This document shows, one piece after another, positions 1-11,814 of a stretch of DNA of 64,000 bases. Position 1 is the stretch's first letter; each line of letters begins with the position of its first letter. The DNA comes from Cydia pomonella (Eukaryota; Arthropoda; Insecta; Lepidoptera; Tortricidae). The notes under the pieces were generated by a model, which made no database searches, had not been told where the DNA came from, and saw only the letters and a program-made list of their open reading frames with translations. Location of the stretch: assembly GCF_033807575.1 (NCBI RefSeq), contig NC_084725.1, positions 4,995,001 to 5,059,000 on the forward strand, in the 5' to 3' direction. A program made the position numbers and the translations under genes.

Positions 1-1149
1 CGATTATTTCATACAAGTGGTAATTGCAAACTTGTACAAACAAGGGCCCCACGGTTCAAAGTAGCTCGCGATTATTTTTTGTTTATTTCATCTGCCACCG
101 GCCATAAGCCATAATCAGATTGTATTGCGACTAAATGAGGCAAAAATAAACTACTATTAATGGTGTCCCAATGCTGGGCAAAGGTAAAGCTCTCCCCTTG
201 ATTCCTTCATTCGACACTGTCGTTTGTATTTCCCATATTAAATTTTAAAATATTTCAAAGCATTTTCCCGGTTGCATTCTGAAACGCTTTACCAACTTCC
301 TCCCGAGAATAAGCGCATTATTTTACGAAAACCATTGTCATCTGACCATCTAACATTACCTACATAACATCACTTTTTATTGCACTTCTCAATTAAATAA
401 AACAATACAGAAAATGCAGCAATTTTTTTGAATCGTCCATATTGGGAGTAGTACCGCACCGACTCGACTCAATCATTTGCTGCGCCCTGCAACACCGCCG
501 AGGCTGCTGTAGGTATGTGTCCCGTCTACATTACCTTGCGAAGGTTGATACGCACCGCCAATAACGTCTAAGTTCATGACATCTCCTTGTGCTACCCTAG
601 CGCCACCGGAGAGATTTCGAACTATTATTTACAACTGCCTGCTGGACACTTGCAACAGCTCCCATAAGAGATTGTTCTCCTTACCTCTACCCTCCATATA
701 CCAAACCATAAAGGCAATGGCCAAAAACACGTGGCTCCGTTCAGCACGCGATAGCAGCTGGAAATAGCCGATATGAATTTCATGAAGTCCGTGACGCGAT
801 GGGACAAATATAGGTTTAATACCGTTTACTGACCGTCTTATGGGAATGTTAAGTCACGTGTATACAGGAATAAAATACATTCTTCAATTTAGAAAGGCAA
901 AATGATTCGGCGTAAGAAACTACTTTTATTACGAATTCGTAATATAGGTAGGTACACTGCTGGGTACACAATCCCAGGCCGTTAATAGGTAGTTTATGTG
1001 ACTGCTATATAGTGACTAATTATATACAGTTTCATACAGTGCTTTATCAACACACTTAAGCTATATGATGTCTCCAGGAACCGCATATTAGACTAGTTCC
1101 GCACGGAGTTAAATTTTCCCGTAAACCTTATACGAGATTTTATCGAATA
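1..1149. other. Non-coding stretch with a faint LINE tail
   Basis: No gene seen. Bases about 160-215 (GTGTCCCAATGCTGGGCAAA...) resemble the minus-strand 3' end of a lepidopteran RTE-type LINE. An E-box CACGTG lies at 855-860. Short frames near 576-807 show no family features. Confidence 0.4.
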
Positions 1150-1432
1150 AATGAATAATAAATAAATAAATATTATAGGACATTATTACACAAATTGACT
1201 TAGTCCCACAGTAAGCTCAATAAGGCTCGTGTTGAGGGTACTTTGACAACGATATATATAATATGTAAATATTTATAAATACTTAAATACATAGAAAACA
1301 CCCATGACTCAAGAACAAATATCCATGCTCATCACACGAATAAATGCCCTTACCAGGATTTGATCCCGGGACCATCAGCTTCGTAGGCAGGGTCACTACC
1401 CACTAGGCCAAACCCATGCCAAACCGGTCGTC
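1150..1432 (-). mobile_element. SINE-A, full-length-like copy
   Basis: Minus-strand tRNA-derived SINE: the B box (complement of TTGATCCCGGGACC) and A box (CACTAGGCC complement) are near 1355-1415. The family body follows, with an (AATA)n tail at 1150-1172. Pol III head, non-autonomous; it would be mobilised by a partner LINE. Confidence 0.88.
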
Positions 1433-1529
1433 AAACACCGAACACCGTAGTGACACCATGTATGGCAACTTTTAAAATCGTTCACTCGGCGTCTATGCGG
1501 GAAAGCCGTCTAGCCGAACCTAGCCTTAA

Positions 1530-1674
1530 GGCTCATTTAGACGGTGCGAGAACTCGCATACGAGTTTCTTTCCATTGCGGTGTTTGATTAGTCGGCTGAA
1601 TTGGATGTAACCAATAATCTTCAATGTAACTAAAATCGCATACGAGTTCGCGCGCCGCGCCGTCTAAATCAGCC
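1530..1674. mobile_element. MITE with TTA flanks (PIF/Harbinger-like)
   Basis: Left end GGCTCATTTAGACGG and right end CCGTCTAAATCAGCC form inverted repeats, followed inside by CGCATACGAG on both arms. TTA lies on both sides (1526-1528 and 1676-1678), the 3-bp duplication type of PIF/Harbinger. No coding sequence. Confidence 0.7.
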
Positions 1675-1679
1675 CTTAC

Positions 1680-2424
1680 TATCGCCATTGTGGCAATTGA
1701 TGACACTGTTTGCAAATAGCGTATGAATTTGCCGCTAGAGGCGCTAGTGTAGCGTGAGGTTTTCGAAATGTCACTGTTTCTGGGTGAGTTACGTGTTTAG
1801 GACGATTATAAGTATGTATTTTGTTAACTTGCTTTAATATCTCGGATAATTAATTGAAAATATGAGTTAAGCCTCAATGAGTGTCAGTACTTTAAAAGAG
1901 GAGGTAAGAAAAAGAGGCTTCTAAAATTATGAAAAATTAAGAAACTTAATAAGAGGATAGTTTTTTTTATTTAAATAAGATTTGAAATTAAAAACTTTAT
2001 TGCGCCCATGATAACAATAACTTTGACAGCTGTACTTCGAACAGTGCCGCCAACTTGTGAGCACAAAAACATTTATTGCGTTTAGAATAAAACGTCATCT
2101 CAGCTATATGTTCGACATTTGAATGTCATTAAAATACTCAATTTGTTATCATTACAGATATATCTGTCATTATTAAATCGATATCGACGTTATTATTGCG
2201 CAATAGTGTTTCCTCAGATAAGATATTTCTAAAAACATTCTATCTTTTTGCTGGCCGTAATTTGCGGTTTTGAACGCAACATAGAGGGTTTATGATAATG
2301 TGTTATGTGTAGATAAATTATTAGAAATGTTCAACCCCAATTTTCTCAGTGGATTTCGACCACATTTGAATAGGTATGTTGTTCAACGGATTAGGCTATG
2401 CGTTGTTTAACAGTATCTCCTTCC
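1680..2424. other. Non-coding stretch
   Basis: AT-rich DNA without a gene, tRNA or repeat I can recognise. Confidence 0.4.
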
Positions 2425-2520
2425 TCATTGCTGAGCATTGCGTTCACATGTGATTTGCCTCCATTTTGGGCGGTCATAAGCCATGTGGACTGCTCGGTGC
2501 CGATTTTTTCATAGCGTTCC
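2425..2520 (-). mobile_element. RTE-type LINE 3' end remnant
   Basis: Minus-strand degenerate tail (TTGCTGAGCATTGCG, then GGCGGTCATAAGCCATGTGG) of the type left by 5'-truncated lepidopteran LINEs. Recognised by family resemblance only. Confidence 0.45.
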
Positions 2521-2684
2521 ATATCTCATACGTGCCCGTGCTGTTGTTTGTTTGTCTATCGGTATATAAGTACCTATGTAATACAACTATTTATGTACTG
2601 TTTTACTAGCCTTCGAGCGCGACTTTTTGCGCGTAAAAGCAGTTAAATACCTACCTATTATTTTAGCCAGGCTAGTACCATGCT

Positions 2685-2790
2685 GAGTCGGGACCATTTC
2701 GTGGCTTATATGTTATGTTATGTTTTGTTACTTGTTGTTTTCTTCTTTTATTTTGCCACGAATAAACGCTCTCTACTCTACTCTACTCAT
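2685..2790 (+). repeat. Retroposon tail with ATAAACGCTCTCT end
   Basis: GTGGCTTATATGTTATG, a T-rich block, then TTTTGCCACGAATAAACGC and CTCTACTCTACTC. The same sequence occurs inverted at 37885-37975. Dispersed retroposon 3' end, family unknown. Confidence 0.7.
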
Positions 2791-3749
2791 TTTCTCCCCC
2801 TGAGGGGTTTGTATTTTATTTTTTCTTTCCAATTTTAAATTCAAGATTCTACCTTTATTGGTTTAGTAACGCACTGGTTGTCTGTAAGTATATATCTATA
2901 CAGAATTATATAGAATACCTATGTGATCCACGTGCTTAACTATGTACACAAGCAACGTACATAAGATAAGATAACATATATAGGTAACATAATCGTATGT
3001 TATCTCTATCCGCATTATATACTAACCTTATATTATTTCAATTACGTGATGAAAACCATAAATATTATGTCATGCATAGTTTGCAGTTAGTATAGTTATC
3101 AAGATAACACATATATCTACGATAACTTGACATAAATATGTTACATCCTCACGTACATTGATATATTTTATGTAATCTTCTTTCACAGAAGAACATATAT
3201 ATCGTCAATTGATACAGACTAATCCTAATTTCCCTTTAGATAAGAAGGGTAAAAAATTCAAGGAAGGAAGCAAGCAAGGAAGGTTATGGACCCGGGTATG
3301 TCCTTAAACTACGTCCAAAAGAGAGATATGGGCATTGTGAATGTCATCTTGCTTTGTGTGGTAGGGCACAGCACAGCGGATGTCATTCCAGATCTATTAG
3401 AGCACAGCCCAACTGGGGAAGTACCTCCATACCTATATCTATATCTTTTACCGTCTTAATTATTCTGCATACAGAACCATCACATTTTGTTAAGCTGTTT
3501 CAGAATGAACTTTTGAAACCATGTTTGATCCGCTACTTTTGATGCTGACTGTACCTACCTGAAATTGAGCTGTAAAACATTGACTTTTATCAATAAATTT
3601 GTTGTATCTTGTATGTGGGCAACCGAGCGTTACGAGTACTTAGATAAATCTTCCTATAAAGGCGCAACCCTATATAAGGGGGCAAAGGGACTACTCGTAG
3701 AGCGTCTTTTGAGAATCGGTGTTGGCGGCTTTGCGTCGAGCAGCAGCCA
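2791..3749. other. Non-coding stretch rich in GATA motifs
   Basis: Many AGATAAG/GATAAC repeats between 2955 and 3245, and a (GGAA)n patch near 3262-3285. An E-box lies at 2929-2934. No gene seen. Confidence 0.4.
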
Positions 3750-3999
3750 TAATAAATAAATAAATATTATAGGGACATTCTTACACAAATTGACTAAGTT
3801 CCACGGTAAACCAAGAAGGCTTGTGTTGTGGGTACTCAGACAACGATATATATAACATACAAATACTTAAATACATAGAAAACATCCATGACTCAGGAAC
3901 AAATATCTGTGCTCATCACACAAATAAATGCCCTTACCGGGATTCGAACCCAGGACCATCGGCTTCATAGGTCACTACCCACTAGCCAGACCGCTCGTC
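3750..3999 (-). mobile_element. SINE-A copy
   Basis: Same family as 1150-1432, with the (AATA)n tail at the left and the tRNA-like head (GGGATTCGAACCCAGG complement) at the right. A possible short target duplication GCCATAA flanks it (about 3746 and 4009). Confidence 0.88.
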
Positions 4000-4910
4000 A
4001 TGTTGCCATAAAGTAAAAAGATGAGTAGACGCCGACGCTCGGGAGACGCTAGTGTGGGGTGGCTGAGTTATTTAAATCTATTTTTGACTGTATAAGGCAT
4101 TTTATTTTTTGGGAAACGCGCATTACCTTATATCAACACGTGTTGATTATCTTTTACATAAATAAGTATGCAAATCAAAATACATTCCTAAAAAACTCCT
4201 TACTAGCAAAACGAGTGATAAAAGAAGCATTTTAAAATTACAAAACACTTATGAAATATCCGAAAGCTAGTGTAAACAAAAGATGAAAACATTATAAATT
4301 ATAATACCGTTCCACCCGATTCATAAAACAGTCTGTTACGAATTTGAAAATGGAATTCAAACACGTTGTCTGAGTTACGTAAGTAGTCACGTGTGGATGC
4401 TACCAGCATAAGCTGCACCGTTAGTTTTCCTGCACCATCAGCTTGATATTACTTCTAGCATCTTCAGAGAGGGGAGGGGCAGGTCAAGGGTAACTGGATT
4501 TCTAGACATATGAGTGATATATAAAGTGTAGTAAACAAAAGCAGTTTTCACGTTGTAGCTGGATTGTGGTGCAAACGTGATGTTCAAAGCCAAGGTTTTC
4601 ACGTGACGTTAATCTAATTACTTGTAATTGGTCGTTACAATACTAACTATAGAATGTAATGTCACAAACGTAATCACATTCCTGAAACACATGTGAAGCC
4701 ACGTGAAGCTTCAAGATTCAAATTGAGATTGGTTGCGGTATTGGTTATGCAAGAATGATAATTATTCCATATTGTCTTCGCATTATCTCTGAATATTTAG
4801 AATCAGTGCCAGCAATTTTCATGTTCACAGACAAACACTAAACCAGCAAGGATCTGGTGATCTTAAATTTATTTCATCTTCTACTTTTGTACGGATGTGC
4901 TTAGTATATT
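4000..4910. promoter_or_regulatory. Non-coding stretch with four E-boxes
   Basis: CACGTG occurs at 4137-4142, 4388-4393, 4600-4605 and 4700-4705 in otherwise plain AT-rich DNA. Motif density is seen; function is unknown. No gene recognised. Confidence 0.3.
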
Positions 4911-5225
4911 TGTAAAAAAAAAAGAAAAAAAAAAAAAACGTCGAGCCTAAGTGGGCTGTCAATCCGACAGTCGTGCCACCTAGCTAAGTTTCTTGCCTGA
5001 GTCTTCTCGGCTATGCTAGGTTTAGCCAACCGACGACAAAACTCCCATTAGCTCGATTCCCTCACCACACTTAGATCAGCTCAACTGATCTCACTGGAGC
5101 GCTATTTAACTACACTGGAACACTCAGTCAAATTCAAATGTGGCGCGAAAGGGTCCTGGATTACTCCAGGCTACCTTTCCTCCACACATCCCGAATGTGC
5201 TATTGCTCCAGAATCTATACTTTTG
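4911..5225. repeat. A-rich tract followed by unclassified CT-rich block
   Basis: An A-rich run (about 4913-4940) meets a more GC-rich block (about 4941-5220) of different composition from its flanks. It could be a retroelement end; I cannot name a family. Confidence 0.25.
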
Positions 5226-5460
5226 GAATACAATTGCCCAAGTCAGGATAAAACGGCCAAAAGCACGTCAGACCATGCTCAATTGATCAGTGTAGGGTTC
5301 CATAGTTACCCGCTCATCACAATAGACTGCCTTGAACGGGGGCCATTAGTAAGCATCAAGTACAGTCAGCAAAAGGGATTTTTTTCGATTTCTGTCGATC
5401 ATGTGCGCTATGGTTTTCATTGAAAGTCTTTACATAGCTTTAATTTCACGATTATTTTCT
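5226..5460 (+). repeat. Dispersed GGGTTCC-type repeat, fragment
   Basis: Contains GACCATGCTC...AGTGTAGGGTTCCATAGTTACC and GTTTTCATTGAAAGT, both also present at 45325-45600 and partly at 37610-37690. Lepidopteran dispersed repeat of unknown class. Confidence 0.6.
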
Positions 5461-5699
5461 ATCGCTCGATTATGCAGGAGCGATAGCGAGGCATTTTATT
5501 TATTATTCTTCGATGTTGGCGTTATTAGGCCCTCTGAACCCATCGTGCGGTACCATGAAAAATTTCCTATCACATGTTGGAGCCACGTGCGTCTGCCATA
5601 CCTCCATAATAGATTTGTGGAGGCAGGAGAGTGCTATATTGGTTGGCTTGACTTTTGGATCGGAAAAACCCAGATACTAAAATCATTCTCGTAATCAAA

Positions 5700-5930
5700 A
5701 AGTTGTGAGGAAGAAAAGTCTGATGGGAGCCTGGGGTCCACTTTGGCACTAGTTCTTACGAAAGCGACCGCCATCTGACCTCCCAACCTAGAGGAAAAAC
5801 TAGTCCTATTCAGATAAGTCCGCTTTCCTCGCGATGATTTCCTTCACCTAAAAGCGACTGGTAAATATCAAATGATTATCTTACATACATTGCGAAAACC
5901 TCATTGGTACAATCCAGTATTTGAACTGAC
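5700..5930 (-). mobile_element. SINE-B, truncated copy
   Basis: Minus strand. Shares GGGAGCCTGGGGTCCAC, ACGAAAGCGACCGCCATCTG and AGCGACTGGTAAATATCAAA with the fuller copies at 7580 and 20170. The tRNA-like head is missing. Confidence 0.8.
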
Positions 5931-6476
5931 GATTCTTTCAAGAGACCCGACAAACTTCACTTTTTATCTGCTCTGTAATATTTTTATCTCCTTTCTTTAC
6001 CCTATAGCTGGCGTTTTATATATGTATTTATTTTATTTTTATGGTATATTGTTTTGTTTGTGTATATTCGGTGTTAGACTTCTTTTATTGCGTCTGGAAC
6101 ACCTACTGACATGACATAAATTTATTAATTTCCGCTTTTTTGTTGTCTGAAAGAGATCTTCTTGATATTCTATATACTTACACTTTCTATTATCTTCTGT
6201 ATTAATTAAGCCGCTTAATTTTGTGTAGGGCACTGAAAATGGAAGATGAGACCTAGCTGCGAGTAGTTTTTGTCTATGAATATGTCCGTCCAACGTGAGG
6301 CCGCAATGCGTCCGTGACAGATTACTAGACAGAAGACTTTTGTTGTGCTTGCAAAGTCTGGCTTATTGACGTAACAACTAACCTTGAATATTCTATAAAG
6401 ATGACAATTGTATCTTTACTACGTATTGACGTAACACTTGAGATCCATTTCTGGAATGGCATTAGACTAATAATGA
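5931..6476. other. Non-coding stretch
   Basis: AT-rich; short overlapping frames on both strands have no recognisable domain. Nothing else seen. Confidence 0.4.
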
Positions 6477-6582
6477 TATAGATCGTGTCATTTAAGGTGA
6501 CGCGTGCCTTAACTCGTATTATCATATTATTAAAGGTTACATTTGACATATCTGCGCGTCATCATGGATGACACGATCTATA
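6477..6582. mobile_element. Small palindromic MITE
   Basis: TATAGATCGTGTCAT (6477-6491) and its complement (6568-6582) are perfect arms. After 6 unmatched bases the arms match again at TGACGCG. Flanking TA could be the duplication of a Tc1/mariner-type element. Confidence 0.6.
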
Positions 6583-6682
6583 ATGTTTATAGAAAACATA
6601 ATTGGAAACATAACCGTTCGTACGTGTGTGAAGGTCAAAAATTTCGGGTTCAAACCTCGGTCTTGTCTTTTTTTTTAGTTAG

Positions 6683-6895
6683 CCCGTTATAGTGTCCCAC
6701 TGTTGAAGGCCTCTCTCCGTGATCGCCACAGTTCCCGTTGATATGCTATTTCTGGCCAGTTACTGATGATGGTGTCTAAGTCATCCCGCCATCTCCGCCT
6801 GGGCCTGCCACGTTCGCTCTTAACTTGTGGCATCCACTTGGTAGCCCACCTATCCGGATACATGCGGCAGACGTGCCTATGACGGCTGGTTGGTG
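6683..6895 (-). mobile_element. LINE 3' end (RTE-type)
   Basis: Read on the minus strand, the block encodes the usual C-terminal tail of such LINEs: a WMPQVK-like stretch, a GRPRRRWRDD motif, then L-W-R-S-R. It is degenerate and 5'-truncated. Confidence 0.7.
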
Positions 6896-7446
6896 ATCAC
6901 GTGGTTCTTTCCATAGAAAATCTGAAAGCGCTGAAAGCTGCGGCCCCGGCCCGGTCTAACCTTAAATTGTCTGATTAATTTAAATTTCCGGCAAAAATAC
7001 AAAAAAAAAGGTGGCAATTGACGTCCACACCTAGTTTACATAATGCAAGATACAACTGAAAGCATGAATTCACAAGTACATTATATAAATTTTAAAACCT
7101 TGAACTGTTATTGAACCAGCATACACTGCGATCTTACCATCTGAAATTCAATAATTCAGAATAAATCTTCAACTCACGTGATTTCAATTTTGGGTTTCTG
7201 TTGAACGAGCAAAATCAATAGTAAGGTACGATACAATATAAATACAACAGCATGTAAATACACAGAGGAATACGAGTTATTTGTAAGGCAATAATTAATC
7301 GGTGTCCGATATTTTCATATTTCTATTTTCGTTACTAAAAACAACAATTGCAAATGGCTATGTATACTGATTTTGTTTTTCCTTTGTGTTGCCATAAAGA
7401 ATATTCTCCGAGCGGTGAATTGATATCAAGAAAATTGTCAGACACC
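6896..7446. other. Non-coding stretch
   Basis: No gene. E-boxes at 6898-6903 and 7175-7180; otherwise AT-rich without recognised repeats. Confidence 0.4.
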
Positions 7447-7502
7447 CAGCAGCAACATCACAACAACAACGGCAACAACAACGCAGCAGCAACAACAAGG
7501 AC
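7447..7502. repeat. Imperfect (CAA/CAG)n trinucleotide repeat
   Basis: Alternating CAA, CAG and AAC triplets. Not in a recognisable coding exon; likely microsatellite. Confidence 0.8.
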
Positions 7503-7579
7503 GCCAAAATAATGCAGCTGCAGTTGACACCAGAACATAACTTTTATTGGCTTGTAGTTTTGTACAAATGTTTTGTATA

Positions 7580-7906
7580 AGCGCTGGTGGCCAAGCGGTA
7601 AGAGCGTGCAACTTTCAATCCGGAGGTCGCGGGTTAAAACCCCAGCTCGTACCATTGAGTTATTCAAAACTTATGCACGAAATATCATTTGATATTTACC
7701 AGTCGCATTTCCGTGAAGGGAAACATCGCGAGGAAACTGGACTAATCCCAATGAGGTATAGCTTATCCTCTAGGTTGTAAGGTCAGATGGCAGTCGCTTT
7801 CGTAAAAACTATTGCCTACGTCAATTCTTGGAATTAGCTATCAATCGGACCCCTGGCCCCCATGACTCGTGGCAAAAATGCTGGGATAACGCGAGGTAGA
7901 AGAAGA
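7580..7906 (+). mobile_element. SINE-B, near full-length copy
   Basis: tRNA-derived head with A box region (TGGCCAAGCGGTAAGAGCG) and B box (CGGGTTAAAACCCC), then a body with ATATCATTTGATATTTACC, GGTCAGATGGCAGTCGC and GGGATAACGCGAGG, ending in a (GAA)n tail at 7900-7906. No protein. Confidence 0.88.
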
Positions 7907-7909
7907 GTT

Positions 7910-8911
7910 TTATGCAAGTGTATGTAAGACAACTTGACACACATATTTAACCGTAAGTTCCTAATACCTAAAGAATTATAATAAAATTTACCAGGCTTAT
8001 TGTTAACTAGTAACATAACAATATGAACACAAACGTGCCTATTTCTAACCTTACTACGATTTCATAACTAATACTAACAATCAGAGAGAGAACACATCAA
8101 CTCCAACAATAGCTGAAGTTCACAATAATAGTTCACGTGTTATTATTAACGTACAAAATAACGTTCACGTGACGATCAACACGTGAATATACGGTTTTAC
8201 TGTTACATAGCTAACAATGTATAAATCTAACAATTTCCAGTATTGTTTAAAGAAATTTGGTCTTTGCCAAACAGCCTTAAAGTATATTTTGAAATCACAA
8301 ATTTAGACTATTTTGATGTATTTTCGACACATGAATTTTTACTGCAATGGTTATGCAATTTCCGATATTTTTATAGTTGCATAAAATATACATTCGTATT
8401 ACAAAACCTATTTTTTAATGTAGGTACTGCGGAAATGAACTAGTGGTACCTACGAGTTTTATAACTTTATTATTTCATGTAAGGCAAACGTCTTGGAGAT
8501 TGACAGCCTAATTCCAATAATTGTCAGTCCGTTTGTCACCCTTAAATATATATATTAGGTACTTGGAAAAAGATTAAAGGCGGTGACTATTAGGGCTGGC
8601 GTGGTTTGAAGATGGGGCAGCCAAAAGGGCTTACCTTACGGGTCGACCGACCGACCGAATGGCAGATTTCCGTGAGCTCGGCGTGGGATTAACGTCATAC
8701 TTCTGTTGCCCCGTCTAATTATCATAAATTATTTTATTCTTGTCACAAAATTACTTTGTCACATACTATGTGGCATAAAGAGCGTATCTGTGTGTTTATT
8801 TCGCCATTTTGTTTCGCGACTTCGTTTTTGTCGGGCCTCAAACTTTAGTGGTTTCGTTTTAGTTCGGTTTAGTGGTTTAAACTTGAAGAGCTAAGAGACA
8901 GTCAGAATTAC
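7910..8911. other. Non-coding stretch including an E-box triplet
   Basis: No gene seen. It holds the three E-boxes at 8134-8185 and a (GACC)n patch at about 8642-8657. Confidence 0.4.
8134..8185. promoter_or_regulatory. Three E-boxes in 52 bp
   Basis: CACGTG at 8134-8139, 8166-8171 and 8180-8185. The last two are 14 bp apart start to start. The 14-mer CACGTGACGATCAA recurs at 50916-50929, so part of this may be a dispersed repeat. Confidence 0.35.
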
Positions 8912-9350
8912 TTCCTCAATTATGATTTAAAAAATATTAAATATCATTTATTATCAGGCAACTAAGGCCCATTAGACCTTACAAACTAACATTCATAAAA
9001 TAATAAAAATCTTTAAAGTTAACAATCATTTTAACGACACAGCTTTTGATGCATCGCGTGTTCCGGTATAGGATTCGGCAGATTCCCACGGAACCGCCGA
9101 AATACTACACCCTTCGGCCAGAAGTCCGCTCTCGCGATGGTGTCCAGCAGCAGCCACGAACGAGCTGAAGTGCACATAACGGCGCGATCGCAGCTGGAAC
9201 ACTTTCAATTCGTAACGAATCTTTTGCGAACATATTCCACCACATCGTCAGCCGTGGCGGAAACATGCCGCGCCACGCGATACATATAACGCCGTATCTG
9301 GCGCGGCAACTCTCAGATCAGAAGCATTGTCTGACTCCGCAATGCCACAC
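8912..9350 (-). pseudogene. Retroelement ORF remnant and 3' UTR
   Basis: On the minus strand, GC-rich coding-like sequence (about 9350-9030) carries DDVVEYVRKRFVTN and, after a stop and frame change, DFWPKGVVFRRFRGNLPN, a C-terminus I associate with ORF1-type proteins of lepidopteran LINEs. A 3' UTR follows with GGGCCTTAGTTGCCTGATAA and an AATAAA signal. The frame is broken. The family name is tentative. Confidence 0.5.
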
Positions 9351-9689
9351 TGACTCTTGTGAAGCGCCTAATAATAATAGGGATAGGGATAAGTGACCTT
9401 TCTGCTCAATGTGACTTAAACTTCGAATATCTAAATATGTATACCCTTGAAAGTGTCCCATGTCACCTCTTTATCCTAGCACTATATGTGTATTTGCCTT
9501 CGTGCCGCCTTGATAGGACTTCTAATTTGAGTACTAAAGCCATATATGTACTTTATAAATAACTATTTAAATTGAGAAGGGGTGAACGGTCAGTCGCTTT
9601 TACGTATAAATATTTTACCTACATACGTAGTATACGTACTGCGTTTTTTAAATTAAATTATAATACGTAAACTTTTTCGGATTTTTATA
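9351..9689. other. Non-coding stretch
   Basis: AT-rich; nothing recognised. Confidence 0.35.
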
Positions 9690-9910
9690 AAAAATAAAAA
9701 AATAAAAATTTGAGGGCAATCTTACACAGATCGACCTAGCCACAAACTAAGCAAAGCTTTTACTATGGGTACTAGGCGACGATATACGACATACCCATGA
9801 CTCAGGAACAAATATCCGAGCTCATCAAAGAAATGAATGCCCCTACCGGGATTCGAACCCGGGATCATCGGCTTCATACGCAGGGTCACTACAGGCCAGA
9901 CAGGTCGACC
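9690..9910 (-). mobile_element. SINE-A copy, diverged
   Basis: Minus strand: A-rich tail at about 9688-9712, body with CCATGACTCAGGAACAAAT, and B box complement in GGGATTCGAACCCGGG. An internal deletion removes part of the A box region. Confidence 0.85.
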
Positions 9911-9964
9911 ACTAAATTTTATTTTATAATGCTAAATGTTTACGTATTTTATTGTACAATAAAA

Positions 9965-10195
9965 GACACACGACTCCGCCGGCTCAGTTACAGGATGGAA
10001 GAGGATCGTGCCGTGAGAAGAGCGTGTGTGGGGCACCCGGGTGGAAAATGTCCCAGATACCGCTGGAGTGACGAAGCCCTAAAAGACCTGTCCACGGGCG
10101 TGAAGTGGCACAGAATAGGGTAGAGTAGCGCTCTCTTGTGTCAGAGGCCAAGATCCTGTGTGGGTTACTGAGCCAGTGAAGTAAGTAAATGTTTA
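9965..10195 (+). mobile_element. LINE 3' end, C-terminus of reverse transcriptase ORF
   Basis: The plus-strand frame reads RLRRLSYRMEEDRAVRRAC, then GKCPRYRWSDEALKDL and VKWHRIG, the typical zinc-finger-free tail of RTE-like LINEs, and continues as SVRGQDPVWV-like sequence before the GAAGTAAGTAA tail. It is degenerate and 5'-truncated. It is fused by chance to antisense SINE sequence upstream. Confidence 0.75.
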
Positions 10196-10986
10196 GTCCT
10201 AGCACTCCCTTAAAATCTGGACATAATGTGTCAGCAGGCAAATTGTAAGAATCCTCCTTTTAAATACAATTATCTTTTTTCATACCTACTTAAAAGTGCG
10301 TCGATCACGTTTCGCTCCAGTCCTTTCAGAAACTACACAGGCACAAAACCAATCCTTTCAACGGTTTCAAAAACACAAAAAATTTAACAAAATTAAAATC
10401 TTCCAAAAATACAAAAGAGATTCTACGTCTTCCCGGGCATGTGATCGTCGTTCACGGGTCTTAAAACGTTTAGTTCTGAAAGTATTATATAAAACGTGCT
10501 ATTTTGCTCTTTCTTACCGCACCTGCCCATTCGATGAGAAAACGTGATCTTCTGAAAGAAAACCACATAATAATTGGTAAGAATATTATGTTTTAGGTGT
10601 TTTGCATAAGGATTATTTTCGCTTGATGGTGTGTTTTCTTACTTGGTTAGCCCGTAACTATTATAAAATTTATACTAAGGTACGAATCCTCACAGTCGGG
10701 CCTTCGGGCAGTCACTTTAGAGAACTACCTAACTTGAGAGCTATGTTCGTCTATATTTAAGTTTAAAGTATTAACACATTTCAGGGCGATAGCCTTATAG
10801 TATTGCAAATTATTGACCGAGCGTCAGCGAAGGTCTCCATTTCAGCTTGGGCAAAAATGCTTTCGTATGGTCGGATGTTCTCCTCTACAGGTCGTAATTC
10901 TTAACCGATTCTCGTGTTTCATATGTTGGTTTTATGATTTAAATAGATTTTGTTGATTCAGTTTTTTGATACATTTGAAAATTATT
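10196..10986. other. Non-coding stretch
   Basis: No gene or repeat recognised; a lysine-rich 83-codon frame at 10296-10547 has no family features. Confidence 0.35.
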
Positions 10987-11076
10987 GATTGTACGAAAGT
11001 GAGTACGAACGAGGACGGCCGACCCTATATAACGGGACAAGGCAAAGAAGAAGAAGAGATTGTACGAAAGTGAGTA
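10987..11076 (+). mobile_element. 52-bp LINE tail with perfect 19-bp target duplication
   Basis: GATTGTACGAAAGTGAGTA occurs at 10987-11005 and again at 11058-11076. Between them are 52 bp ending in (AAG)n, with GAGGACGGCCGACCC at the start, the usual end of an RTE-type LINE. It is a textbook target-primed insertion reduced to the last bases. Confidence 0.9.
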
Positions 11077-11814
11077 TTATAAATGATCATTATGTTACAT
11101 AAAATGCGTTATAGTCAGCCAGTGTTTGGCGTAAAATATCTTGTTTATGACATTAAATATCTTATAATTCAAAAAATATTCAAAATTAATAAAATACGCG
11201 GATGTCAAAAAAAAGTCTAAAATAAAATATGCCATGTCATGCTCTAGAAATAATAAGACCTAGATTCATATTGGGTACTAACTTCATTTTTAAATGTCCA
11301 TAAACATTATAATAAGTACATCTTAGTTAAGCACCATAATACTTATGTTTAAATTCAGGGAAGTCCAGGGTAATTAAGTTGTCTGGCAAATGGTTGAAAA
11401 TCTTTATCGACATATACCTACAGTACACTTTCTTTCTTTCTTGGACGTAGACCTAGGATTAGCTGGCATTATTTTGTATATATCTATATGGGCTTCGACA
11501 AACAGGCATATTTCATATATGTACAAAGTGGGTAACGGTAAAATCTTTAGTTTTATGAAGACTAGTTTACGAAGATCACCGGTATTGGCGCCGTATATAA
11601 AACTAACACCGGTTTTTTTGTATAAGTAGTATGAACGTCTGACTCGCGTGAGGAGTTTCCCCATAGAATAAGGCCATATCGGAGTTTGGAGATAATGAGA
11701 CCATGAAGGTGATGGATGCTAGGCCCTCAACTGTTTGTAGTTTTAAGCTGTAATTTATATAATTTCATGACGTTGCGTTTGCGACTGTAATATCATGTCA
11801 AAACAAATATTGTA
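11077..11814. other. Non-coding stretch
   Basis: AT-rich. Frames of about 80 codons on each strand near 11390-11664 overlap and look fortuitous. Confidence 0.35.

Noticed and set aside
2940..3245. GATA-factor enhancer
   Set aside because: Many GATA motifs, but in very AT-rich DNA they are expected by chance and there is no nearby gene to tie them to.
9020..9240. Host exon in a GC-rich island
   Set aside because: The frame is broken and followed by a retroelement-like tail, so it is treated as a retroelement remnant.
9797..10123. 108-codon plus-strand frame
   Set aside because: It fuses antisense SINE-A sequence with the tail of a LINE; a chance joining, not a gene.
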